From Lysinibacillus odysseyi (GTDB lineage: Bacteria > Bacillota > Bacilli > Bacillales_A > Planococcaceae): DNA of 64,000 nucleotides. Below are positions 37,698 to 45,747 of the stretch, piece by piece. The stretch's first letter is position 1; each line of letters starts with the position of its first letter. The notes below the pieces were generated by a model. That model was not told where the DNA came from. It saw only the letters and a list, made by a program, of their open reading frames with translations, and made no database searches. The stretch covers positions 184,770-248,769 of the forward strand of contig JABUKB010000002.1 in assembly GCA_014595895.1 (NCBI GenBank), read 5' to 3'. Position numbers and translations under genes: made by a program.

Positions 37698-38519
37698 CTA
37701 CTTCTTGTCTAAATAGCGAACCACTGGTTTCACATTTAAACGTCGATATACAATACATACAACTCCCACTGCAACCCCAATAATAGATACTACTTGAGCA
37801 GAACGTAAATCACCGATTAAATAAAGGCTGTCTGTACGCAATCCTTCAATAAAGAAACGTCCTACCGAGTACCAAATGATATAGAAGAAGAACATCTCCC
37901 CGCGGCGCCAGTTTAATTTACGCGCTACTAGTAAAATAATTAAAGCGACTATATTCCATAACGATTCATATAAGAATGTGGGGTGTACATAAGATGCTAA
38001 TTCTGGAATATACATTTGCTCAATCATCCAATTCGGTAAAAACAAACCTTCCAAAAATTCGCGTGAAACGTTGCCGCCATAGGCTTCCTGGTTCACAAAG
38101 TTCCCCCAGCGGCCAATAATCTGCCCTACTAATATACTTGGAGCAGCAATATCGGCAAGTTTCAAGAAACTGACACCACGTTTTTTTGCGAAAATATATG
38201 CTGTAATAAAGGCACCAATCAGCGCTCCATGAATGGCAATCCCGCCATTCCAAATTTGAATAATTTTCCCTGGATGAGCCCCGTAGTAATCCCACTTCAT
38301 TGCTACATAATAAATACGTGCGGAAATGATGGCGATTGGGACCGCCCAAAGCAACATGTCCCCCATAAAATCTTCATGCAGTCCACGTTTTACTGCTTCT
38401 CTTTGTGCCATGAAATAAGCCAAGACAATACCAAGTGCAATTAATATCCCGTACCATCGTACCGATAAAGGACCGATACTAAAGGCTACTGGATCAATTG
38501 CCATTAAATATACATTCAT
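37698..38519 (-). CDS. lgt: Prolipoprotein diacylglyceryl transferase
   Basis: Membrane enzyme that attaches diacylglycerol from phosphatidylglycerol to the lipobox cysteine of lipoproteins, such as the several encoded in this window. 273 residues, about seven helices, with the signature 'GQIIGRWGNFVNQEAYGG' and the essential 'GALIGAF' region. 'HPTFLYESLWN' and 'GRFFIEGLRTDSL' are also conserved. 18 bases after hprK. Confidence 0.96.
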   Translation of the reverse strand: MNVYLMAIDPVAFSIGPLSVRWYGILIALGIVLAYFMAQREAVKRGLHEDFMGDMLLWAVPIAIISARIYYVAMKWDYYGAHPGKIIQIWNGGIAIHGALIGAFITAYIFAKKRGVSFLKLADIAAPSILVGQIIGRWGNFVNQEAYGGNVSREFLEGLFLPNWMIEQMYIPELASYVHPTFLYESLWNIVALIILLVARKLNWRRGEMFFFYIIWYSVGRFFIEGLRTDSLYLIGDLRSAQVVSIIGVAVGVVCIVYRRLNVKPVVRYLDKK

Positions 38520-38537
38520 TATAATCTCCTTTACCTC

Positions 38538-39476
38538 TTAAAAATCATCCATCTCATCTTTTGATGCAATCATATTATCCAATCTACGTGAAAACTCCTC
38601 CGCTGCATTGACACCCATCTTTTTCAGACGATAATTCATTGCTGCTACCTCAATAATAACAGATACATTGCGTCCTGGCTGTACCGGGATTGTTAGCTTC
38701 GTTACATCTGTGTCAATGATACGCATCTTCTCTTCATCTAACCCCAGGCGATCATATACTTTTTCTGGGTCCCAGTTTTCGAGTTCTACGATAAGGGTAA
38801 TCCGCTTATAAGGTCTTACTGCACTCGCGCCAAATAGCGTCATAATATCAATAATACCAATACCACGAATTTCTAGTAAATGCTCAAGCAACGGTGGTGG
38901 ACTCCCAATGAGCAAATTTTCAGATTCCTGGCGTATTTCTACACAGTCATCGGCTACTAAGCGGTGTCCCTTTTTCACAAGCTCTAGAGCTGTTTCACTT
39001 TTCCCAACCCCGCTCTTTCCGATTAGCATTACTCCAATCCCGTACACGTCCACTAGTACCCCGTGAATAGCTGTCGTCGGTGCGAGCTTGCTTTCTAAAA
39101 AATTGGTAAGCACGCTAGAAAAACGGGTTGTTGACAATTTTGTTTTCAAAACAGGGACATGATTTTTGTCAGATGCCTCAATCAGTTCCTGAGGTACGGT
39201 CAATTCTCGTGAAATAATAATGGCCGGTGTACTCTGAGCGCACAAGCGTGTCATACGGTCACGACGGTCAATAGCTGGGAGCATCTCGAAAAATGATAAT
39301 TCCGTTTTACCTAATAGCTGCACTCGATTCGCTGGATAATGCATAAAGTAGCCTGCCATTTCTAACCCTGGTCTTGAAATATCACTCACTGTAATATAAC
39401 GGCCGATTCCTTCTTTACCACTGATCAGCTCTAAGTCGAACTTCTCCATAACATCTCTCGTTGTTACTTGAATCAT
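38538..39476 (-). CDS. hprK: HPr kinase/phosphorylase
   Basis: Bifunctional sensor enzyme of carbon catabolite repression; it phosphorylates HPr and Crh on Ser46 and reverses this with phosphate. ATG 39476 after GGAGAG gives 312 residues ([20 protein letters not shown]); the 50-codon upstream extension is rejected. Walker A '[16 protein letters not shown]', the adjacent HxxGH-like '[10 protein letters not shown]', and the signature '[20 protein letters not shown]' are present. First gene of hprK-lgt-yvoD-ppaX-yvoF. Confidence 0.96.
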   Translation of the reverse strand: MIQVTTRDVMEKFDLELISGKEGIGRYITVSDISRPGLEMAGYFMHYPANRVQLLGKTELSFFEMLPAIDRRDRMTRLCAQSTPAIIISRELTVPQELIEASDKNHVPVLKTKLSTTRFSSVLTNFLESKLAPTTAIHGVLVDVYGIGVMLIGKSGVGKSETALELVKKGHRLVADDCVEIRQESENLLIGSPPPLLEHLLEIRGIGIIDIMTLFGASAVRPYKRITLIVELENWDPEKVYDRLGLDEEKMRIIDTDVTKLTIPVQPGRNVSVIIEVAAMNYRLKKMGVNAAEEFSRRLDNMIASKDEMDDF

Positions 39477-39590
39477 ATTTAACTCTCCAATCATACAACT
39501 TACATATTTCTCTATTCTATCATGCACGAACCACCTATACATGATTAAGTATTTAAAAATAGTAAAAAAATTAGATTCCCTCTCCCCACA

Positions 39591-39620
39591 TAAAAAGAGC
39601 CACTCCAAGGAGTAGCTCTC
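39591..39620 (-). terminator. Terminator of the cytochrome c551 gene
   Basis: Minus strand AGAGCTACTCC, TT, GGAGTGGCTCT and TTTTT, between the cytochrome gene and hprK. Confidence 0.85.
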
Positions 39621-39635
39621 TTTCATACTGTTACA

Positions 39636-39971
39636 TTATTTTTTTTCTGCTAACCAAGCTGCTAAAGCCTTGGCATCTTCACCTTGCACTAGTCCACCTG
39701 GCATACCTTTGTCAGTACCGTTTTCGATAATATTTAAAATCTCTTCCTCACTATACTTTGCACCTATTTTGTCTAATGCTGGTGCACTTGCTCCTTGCAA
39801 TTGCCCACCATGGCAAGTTGCGCAACGTTGCTGTGCGACTGTCTCAGCTGCTTCAGTTGTTTCACCTGTGTTTGTATCTGTTTCTTTGTCTGTTGCTGAA
39901 TCGTCGCCGCCACATGCCCCAAGCATTAATGCCGAGCCGAATACAAGCGTTGCTAACCATTTCTTTTTCAT
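39636..39971 (-). CDS. cccB: Cytochrome c551-type lipoprotein
   Basis: Small electron carrier on the outer face of the membrane. ATG 39971 after GGAGGGGTTTAAAA gives 111 residues. The signal peptide ends in the lipobox LGAC (Cys about 20), a Thr/Glu/Asp-rich linker follows, and the haem-binding CATCH motif is at about residues 56-60. The axial methionine is probably in '[10 protein letters not shown]'. Resembles B. subtilis CccB and has the same neighbour (a YitT-family gene). Confidence 0.92.
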   Translation of the reverse strand: MKKKWLATLVFGSALMLGACGGDDSATDKETDTNTGETTEAAETVAQQRCATCHGGQLQGASAPALDKIGAKYSEEEILNIIENGTDKGMPGGLVQGEDAKALAAWLAEKK

Positions 39972-40036
39972 TTTTAAACCCCTCCAAAAATGAATTATTT
40001 GTACGATTTGTCGCACTGTGTCCTATTATAACATTT

Positions 40037-40888
40037 TTAGGCACGTTTGAAACCTTCTCCCAACACTTCATAGGCATTCGAAACAATTACAAAAGCCGTT
40101 GGGTCAATCGTTTTGACAATTTGTTTCAGCTTTGTAAATTCCGTTTGATAGACAACAACCATCAATAAAGGTCGTTCATCCCCTGTGTAACCGCCAAATG
40201 CCGGGATTTTGGTTACACCTCGATTAATTTCTGCAAAAATAGCATCTCGAATAGCATCTTGATCTTTTGTAATAATATAGACCATTTTGGACTGACTGAA
40301 ACCTAACTGCACAATATCAATCGTTTTCGTTGTGACATACAGTCCAATGATGGCATATAATCCCTTTTCAATATCAAAAACAATGGCTGCACTGACAGCA
40401 ATAATGCCATCGATTACCAATACACTTGTCCCCAGTGTAAGCCCTGTATATTTGGTAATGATTTGAGCCAATAAGTCAGTTCCGCCTGTTGAGGCTCTTC
40501 CTTTAAATACAAAGCCAATCCCTGTCCCTACCACAATGCCTCCAAAAATAGCACCTAATAGTGGATTTAAGGTCCAAGCCTCCCAACTTCCCGTTAAAAT
40601 AACAAAAAACGGTAGCGATAGCGTACCAACCAGTGACTTCAGACCGAAATTGCGCCCTAAAAAAATAACACCTGCAATAAATAATGGAATATTGAAAGCA
40701 TATTGCACGAGCCCTGCGTTCCAGCCAAATAAACCATTTAAAATCGTACTAATACCACTGACACCCCCAGAAGCTATCTGGTTCGGAAACAAAAAAACAT
40801 TAAATCCAACGGCTACAATTGCTGCACCAATTAGGACATAGATATATTCTAAAATGGTATCTTTTCTTACGCTATTCTCATGTAGCAT
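40037..40888 (-). CDS. YitT-family (DUF161/DUF2179) membrane protein
   Basis: A 283-residue protein with five or six membrane helices in the first 200 residues ('GAAIVAVGFNVFLFPNQIAS', 'GGVSGISTILNGLFGW') and a cytosolic DUF2179 domain at about 215-275 ('ITKDQDAIRDAIFAEINRGV'). Corresponds to B. subtilis YvjA by position next to cccB. Function unknown; a transport role is often suggested. Confidence 0.88.
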   Translation of the reverse strand: MLHENSVRKDTILEYIYVLIGAAIVAVGFNVFLFPNQIASGGVSGISTILNGLFGWNAGLVQYAFNIPLFIAGVIFLGRNFGLKSLVGTLSLPFFVILTGSWEAWTLNPLLGAIFGGIVVGTGIGFVFKGRASTGGTDLLAQIITKYTGLTLGTSVLVIDGIIAVSAAIVFDIEKGLYAIIGLYVTTKTIDIVQLGFSQSKMVYIITKDQDAIRDAIFAEINRGVTKIPAFGGYTGDERPLLMVVVYQTEFTKLKQIVKTIDPTAFVIVSNAYEVLGEGFKRA

Positions 40889-40942
40889 ACATATCTCCTT
40901 TATTATCCTCTTTATAAATGTAGCAAGATTATAGCAGATATC

Positions 40943-40967
40943 AAAAGAAAAAGAACTTCATGAAGTT
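40943..40967 (-). terminator. Possible terminator of the EAL/HDOD gene
   Basis: AACTTCATGAAGTT followed by CTTTTTCTTTTG on the minus strand; a short self-complementary stem with a good T-tail. Confidence 0.5.
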
Positions 40968-40985
40968 GAAGTCCTCTTTCCACTC

Positions 40986-42227
40986 TCAATAAGTTTTAAA
41001 TGTAGCTTCTACCCATTGCTCCACTTCTTGCTTTAGTTGCATTACTGTTTCTCTAGAAAGATTCAACTCCTTAGCATAATGCTCTACTTTTTCCCAATCT
41101 GATTTATTCAACGCTATACTAAATTCTAAATATGGTGTCATCTCTGTTTTCGCACCTGAAATCGTAAATGAAACTTCCTCAGAAAATGGCAATTGTCGCA
41201 ATATTAAATGCATAGGACGTCTTAATAAAGCGTCAATTAATGAAAAAAGACCGATCAGAAAATATTCCGAGTAGTTCTTCTTGCGATTTGCCTTGGCGAC
41301 TTTTTCACATATTTTCGCACGAAATAGCGAGCTGCGCATTAATTCTGCATAGACATCGGAGTGTTCTCTTTCTTCCATTTCACGCATAGCCAGCAAATAA
41401 ATCCACTTACGTAGTTCTGCTAAGCCAATCATAAGCACAGCTTGCTTAATGGATCGAACTTTCGATTTAGAACGCTTGGTTGATTTCTCGATAAGCTGCA
41501 ATATTTTAAATGATAGCGAGATATCCTGCTCGATATTTTTGGCCACCTCATTCATATCAGGTTCTTCATCGCGCAATAATGTAATGATATGAAAACACTG
41601 CAAGGCATTAGCCGGAATATCTGTCGAGGTTATTACCTGAGGCTGTTCAAAGAAATAGCCTTGGTATAAAGAGTATCCGGAATTTTTGGCTACTTCAAAT
41701 TGATTGCGTGTCTCTACCTTTTCCGCCAGTAATTTTATATGGGGGAATTTCGTTTTTACTTTATTTTCGATTTCCATGCGCTCTACTAACGGCGTTAGTA
41801 GAAAGTCCACTTTTATATAATCTATATAGACAAATAATTCATCGTATATTTGAACCTTTTCATCTAAAACAAAATCATCTAGAGCTACTTTAAATCCTTT
41901 TCTTTTTAATTGATGAATCCGCTCGATTAGTTCGTAGGTAATGGGAACATCCTCCAAGATTTCAACTACTACCATGGAAGGGTCCAAATAATCGGTGAGG
42001 GGACCCATTAGCAAATTTTCAGTAAAATTAACAAAACAAGGTCGGCCTTTCGTTACTTCATCTATTCCAATATTGACAAAAGAATTAATCAGGACATCCA
42101 AAGTAGCCTGATCCGAATCGACCACCGGAAAAGTATTGTGTGTGCTTTTATCTCTATATAATAGCTCGTATGCTACGACTTGCTCATGGATGTTGAAAAT
42201 AGGCTGTCTACCGATGAATACCTCCAT
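40986..42227 (-). CDS. EAL and HDOD domain signalling protein (YuxH-like)
   Basis: A 413-residue protein with an EAL-type barrel at about 1-200 and an HDOD domain at about 205-380. The EAL motif is degenerate ('VAYELLYRDK') and several metal-binding residues are not evident, so it probably does not cleave cyclic di-GMP. HDOD ('LSFKILQLIEKSTKRSKSKV', 'LAELRKWIYLLAM') is a helical signalling module without HD catalysis. Partners are unknown. Single gene between the YitT gene and the S9-like gene. Confidence 0.88.
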   Translation of the reverse strand: MEVFIGRQPIFNIHEQVVAYELLYRDKSTHNTFPVVDSDQATLDVLINSFVNIGIDEVTKGRPCFVNFTENLLMGPLTDYLDPSMVVVEILEDVPITYELIERIHQLKRKGFKVALDDFVLDEKVQIYDELFVYIDYIKVDFLLTPLVERMEIENKVKTKFPHIKLLAEKVETRNQFEVAKNSGYSLYQGYFFEQPQVITSTDIPANALQCFHIITLLRDEEPDMNEVAKNIEQDISLSFKILQLIEKSTKRSKSKVRSIKQAVLMIGLAELRKWIYLLAMREMEEREHSDVYAELMRSSLFRAKICEKVAKANRKKNYSEYFLIGLFSLIDALLRRPMHLILRQLPFSEEVSFTISGAKTEMTPYLEFSIALNKSDWEKVEHYAKELNLSRETVMQLKQEVEQWVEATFKTY

Positions 42228-42375
42228 ACAACTGGCCTCGCTTTATAATTTCTATTTTTTTATTCATAATACCATATAAATAATCTAGAAATATTAACAA
42301 TAACAAAATTTACTATAAAATAAGTAGATTTTTCTAGGTAGAACGATTCACCTAGTCTTGACGCAGATTATTTCG

Positions 42376-43728
42376 TTATGCCTCAAACTTCATTTCCCGG
42401 CCATTGCCATCTACGAGTGTTATTTTCTCCCTATCAATCCAAGGCCATTGAAGCTGTATAAACACTATAGCAGCTTGGATATCTTCTAGGGGGTTCTCTG
42501 CAGGCTGAGCGAAAAGCTGGTTATAACCAAAGCTCCCTCTATTATTGATATAGATCACTGCTTGATTTTGCATCACCCGTGATTGATAGTGGGGTTGCCA
42601 CGTGTTGGTATGCATTTTCTGAGGGGGTGATATGATAATGGTAAGGGGGTACGTTTGACCCTCTTCAATCGTTGGCTTCATCATCCAGGCATACATCGTT
42701 CCCATGTCTGTTGTTACGGAGAACGGCTCTGGCAGAGAAGATGCATGAACAGGCTGTGCCGGTGTAAGATATCTTCGTTCCCCTGTAGTAATATCCAGAA
42801 ATGCTAGTCTCTCCGGCATAATCGGATTACTGATCACCGCTATTCCCCAGTTCCCGCTCCGTGCCATACTGAAGTCCATAATATGTTCTTCTTCAGGACT
42901 TGCCGGAAAAATACTTCCATATAAATCGGCATAGTACAGCCTCACATCTCCCATGACCGATAATGGAAAATATAATGCATCCGTTTCTGTCCAAGCAATT
43001 TGCTGCCATGTTGGCCGTTCGGTTACTGAATAATCTCCTACCGGTGCATCTAACATCTCTGTTACGTTTTGTGTCGTGTTTAGTACTTGATCATAAACAA
43101 AAACTGCCGGGAAAGTCGCTGCTCCACATGTCGTTTCCTGGCCTACATAGGAAATATACTGATCGCTGAACGAAAAGGCTACATGGCGAATATGTTGGCG
43201 TGTTCTATCGATACACTGACGTGTTTCTCGTGCAGTATCTACTATATATAAAGCATGTTCCACTGCGTCCTCTACGATTAGTTGTTGACCGTTATGGGAA
43301 ACTGCTAGGAGCTTTTGCTGTTTAGCAGGCATAAAGTTATCTATTTGAGGAGTTGTAACACTATGCTTTAAAATCGTATAACTACCTTTTACAGCGAGCC
43401 ACAGCCATTCCCCGCCAGGCCCCCATTCGTATCTTTCTATTCCTTGTGCCACATTTGTGATTTGTTTGATAACTTGCTGTCGATCTATTGTGAATAGTTG
43501 GGGAGCCCCCTTTTTCTTCATTAAAAAAGCAATACTCTGACCATCCGGCGACCACTTTATTTGGGAAATAGCTTGTCCTTCAAACCACGTTTGTAGCTTA
43601 TCCGTCGTTAAATCGATATGTATGATTCGATCGATTGATCCTATTTTTTGTATAAAAGTAGCCTCTTTTTCTGAAGGAGCTATTTGTGGATTTGTTATCA
43701 TAGAATACTGTACTTCTTCTATCATCAA
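42376..43728 (-). CDS. S9-peptidase-like protein truncated before the catalytic domain
   Basis: A 450-residue protein that begins like a prolyl-oligopeptidase/acylaminoacyl-peptidase beta-propeller ('IKWSPDGQSIAFLMKKKGAP', 'YEWGPGGEWLWLAVKG'). It then enters the alpha/beta-hydrolase part ('PLTIIISPPQKMHTNTWQPH', 'IYINNRGSFGYNQLF', 'WPWIDREKITLVDGNG') but stops where the GxSxG nucleophile should be. Full-length relatives are about 600-670 residues. No continuation is visible downstream in other frames. It is either a decayed gene or a non-catalytic propeller protein. The first codons (MM or an internal ATG) are uncertain. Confidence 0.75.
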   Translation of the reverse strand: MMIEEVQYSMITNPQIAPSEKEATFIQKIGSIDRIIHIDLTTDKLQTWFEGQAISQIKWSPDGQSIAFLMKKKGAPQLFTIDRQQVIKQITNVAQGIERYEWGPGGEWLWLAVKGSYTILKHSVTTPQIDNFMPAKQQKLLAVSHNGQQLIVEDAVEHALYIVDTARETRQCIDRTRQHIRHVAFSFSDQYISYVGQETTCGAATFPAVFVYDQVLNTTQNVTEMLDAPVGDYSVTERPTWQQIAWTETDALYFPLSVMGDVRLYYADLYGSIFPASPEEEHIMDFSMARSGNWGIAVISNPIMPERLAFLDITTGERRYLTPAQPVHASSLPEPFSVTTDMGTMYAWMMKPTIEEGQTYPLTIIISPPQKMHTNTWQPHYQSRVMQNQAVIYINNRGSFGYNQLFAQPAENPLEDIQAAIVFIQLQWPWIDREKITLVDGNGREMKFEA

Positions 43729-43812
43729 TTACCCTCAATTCTTTTTTGCCTAGTGTATCATGATTTTCATGCATCGAATACTTTGGTGCTGCCAAAATGC
43801 TATTCCACCTAG

Positions 43813-43857
43813 CAATAAAAAGAGCCCGAAAAGCCAAATTCATTGTACTTTTCGGGC
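43813..43857 (-). terminator. Terminator of lcfB (now separated from it by RNA element B)
   Basis: 10-bp perfect stem GCCCGAAAAG / CTTTTCGGGC with a T-rich tail (TCTTTTTATTG) on the minus strand. On the plus strand the tail ATTCTATTTT leads straight into element B. Confidence 0.85.
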
Positions 43858-43866
43858 ATTCTATTT

Positions 43867-44057
43867 TATCCCGCATTAACGGGTAGTAATTTATCTGTAT
43901 CGAAAGCGTTAGCGTCAGATACAAGACTCCCACCTCTAGGCTTAAGAAGGTCGAAAAGGATAGGTGGGAGATCAACTACCCGTAAAAGCCCGATTGGTTC
44001 AACTAACAATCAGTGGGGGATGAGGAACCCCCACTAATTGAAGTTTCACTTTATTCC
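43867..44057 (+). ncRNA. Structured RNA element B, HEARO/omega-RNA-like (no protein gene)
   Basis: Plus-strand copy of the element at 19960-20212. It starts ATCCCGCATTAACGGGTAGT and keeps the pairings ACGGGTAGT (43879-43887) with ACTACCCGT (43975-43983), TGTATC with GATACA, CTCCCACCT with AGGTGGGAG, and a GC-rich hairpin AGTGGGGG / CCCCCACT near the 3' end, which reads TTTCACTTTAT. Compared with element A, the TGTATC/GATACA stem has three compensatory changes. It lies between the lcfB stop codon and the lcfB terminator. No RuvC/HNH-type protein gene is adjacent. HEARO/omega-RNA is the best fit I know, from memory. Confidence 0.6.
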
Positions 44058-45611
44058 TCATGAATAAGTTTGTATAATTTCCTTCAAGGAACGTCTCAAA
44101 ATTTTCCCTGTTGTGTTTTTTGGTAGTTCATCGATTATCTCGATCACTTTTGGTACTTTATATTTTACGATATGTTCTGCACAGTAGGCTTGTAAAGCTG
44201 TTGTGTCCATTGGCTCCTTCAGTACGACATACGCATGAACTGCTTCACCAAAGTCCGGATCAGGAGCGCCGATCACTGCTGCTTCCACTACATTTGGGTG
44301 TGCGTACAGTATTTCTTCCACTTCACGCGGGTAAACATTATACCCGCCAACAATAATCATATCTTTTTTGCGGTCTACGATATAGAAGTAACCGTCCTCA
44401 TCCTTGCGTGCTAAATCACCTGTATACAACCAGCCATCACGAATCGCGTTTGCTGTCTCTTCAGGTAGTTTGTAATAGCCTTTCATCACATTTGGTCCGC
44501 GGACTATTAACTCACCCACCTCTCCAACAGGTACTTCTTCTCCGTTTTCATCTACTACTTTATTTTCTACATTACTAATAGATTGGCCAATCGAGCCGGC
44601 CTTGCGCTCGCGGTCTAAGGGATTGAAACATGTAACAGGCGATGCCTCCGACAAACCATATCCTTCAGATACACGTACATTGAATTTTTCTTCAAAGTTA
44701 TGTAACAAGGATACCGGTAACGATGCCCCGCCTGAAACGGCTAAACGAACCGTTTCAAAGGCTTTTGGATCGCCTTCTTCAAACTGATACAGGAAGTTAT
44801 ACATAGTCGGTACGCCTGCAAAGACAGTTGCCTTGTAGTCACTCGCTATTTTGAATACTTCCCCTGGGCTAAAGCGCGGTATTATTAAAAGTGTAGCCCC
44901 TTTTATTAACGGCGCATTTACTACTACCGTTAAGGCAAATACATGAAACATTGGCAAAGTCGTAATAGCGCGGTCTGTTGTACGTATATCTAAATACTTT
45001 CCTACATCTCGTGCATTCGAATATAAGTTTTTATGCGTTAGCATCGCGCCTTTCGGATGGCCTGTCGTCCCGGACGTATACAAAATAACAGCTGTATCGT
45101 CCTCATGTATTGCGACCGGTTCCGCAACAGAAGGTGCCTGTTGTAACACCTGCATAAATAATTTTGTTTTTTCTCTCACTGCGTCAGATAATGCAGCATA
45201 TTTTTCACCAATATCAGACGTTGTCTCACATACAATATAGGTTTTGACATCCGGGAATGCTTTCATCCCCAGCTCTACAAGTGGCAATAGCATGTCGAGT
45301 GCTATTACTGCTTTGACGTCCCCATTTTTAATAATATAAGAAATTTCATCTGGCGTATAAATAGGGTTAATCGGAATTGCCGTCGCCCCTATACGCATCG
45401 TAGCATATAGCGAAATAATAAAATGAGGTGTATTGCCAAGTAGCAAGGCTACATGGTCCCCTTTCCCGATTCCCATGTGCTGTAAAGAGGAAGCAAATCT
45501 CCCAATGCTTTGCTCCAGCTCTCCATAGCTAGTTGCTTTGTCCATAAAATAATAAGCGGTTTTTTCTGGTTGTTTTAAAGCTTGTTGTCTCACATGTTCG
45601 ACTAAATTCAA
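44058..45611 (-). CDS. lcfB: Long-chain fatty-acid-CoA ligase
   Basis: AMP-forming acyl-CoA synthetase that activates fatty acids for beta-oxidation. TTG 45611 is preferred (AAAGGGGG nine bases upstream; product begins MNLVEHV, like B. subtilis LcfB); an ATG three codons earlier abuts the ribosome-binding site. 517 residues with 'ILYTSGTTGHPKGAMLTH', 'GYGLSEASPV', 'GWLYTGDLARKDEDGYFY' and 'MIIVGGYNVYPREVEEIL'. A FadR-type operator overlaps the start of transcription. The stop codon is at the edge of RNA element B. Confidence 0.95.
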   Translation of the reverse strand: MNLVEHVRQQALKQPEKTAYYFMDKATSYGELEQSIGRFASSLQHMGIGKGDHVALLLGNTPHFIISLYATMRIGATAIPINPIYTPDEISYIIKNGDVKAVIALDMLLPLVELGMKAFPDVKTYIVCETTSDIGEKYAALSDAVREKTKLFMQVLQQAPSVAEPVAIHEDDTAVILYTSGTTGHPKGAMLTHKNLYSNARDVGKYLDIRTTDRAITTLPMFHVFALTVVVNAPLIKGATLLIIPRFSPGEVFKIASDYKATVFAGVPTMYNFLYQFEEGDPKAFETVRLAVSGGASLPVSLLHNFEEKFNVRVSEGYGLSEASPVTCFNPLDRERKAGSIGQSISNVENKVVDENGEEVPVGEVGELIVRGPNVMKGYYKLPEETANAIRDGWLYTGDLARKDEDGYFYIVDRKKDMIIVGGYNVYPREVEEILYAHPNVVEAAVIGAPDPDFGEAVHAYVVLKEPMDTTALQAYCAEHIVKYKVPKVIEIIDELPKNTTGKILRRSLKEIIQTYS

Positions 45612-45633
45612 TACACCCATCCCCCTTTAATCA

Positions 45634-45651
45634 TAAATGAACTATCATTCA
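45634..45651 (-). promoter_or_regulatory. FadR operator upstream of lcfB
   Basis: TGAATGATAGTTCATTTA on the minus strand fits the B. subtilis FadR palindrome (TGAATGA-N4-TCATTCA) with one mismatch. It lies just downstream of the -10 element, where FadR binding would block transcription until acyl-CoA is present. lcfB is a FadR target in B. subtilis. Confidence 0.75.
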
Positions 45652-45661
45652 CTTTATCGCT

Positions 45662-45690
45662 ATTATAAAATAGGTATATTAATAAAACAA
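45662..45690 (-). promoter_or_regulatory. lcfB promoter
   Basis: TTGTTT (45685-45690), 17-bp spacer and perfect TATAAT (45662-45667) on the minus strand. Confidence 0.65.
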
Positions 45691-45747
45691 TACTCAATTT
45701 CTACTTTATGCTTTTTTTTTGTCGAACATGTACTTTTTATTCTATTT

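Noticed and set aside
43598-43975. 125-codon minus-strand frame overlapping element B and the start of the S9-like gene
   Set aside because: It crosses a terminator hairpin and the RNA element, overlaps a real gene in another frame and resembles no known protein.
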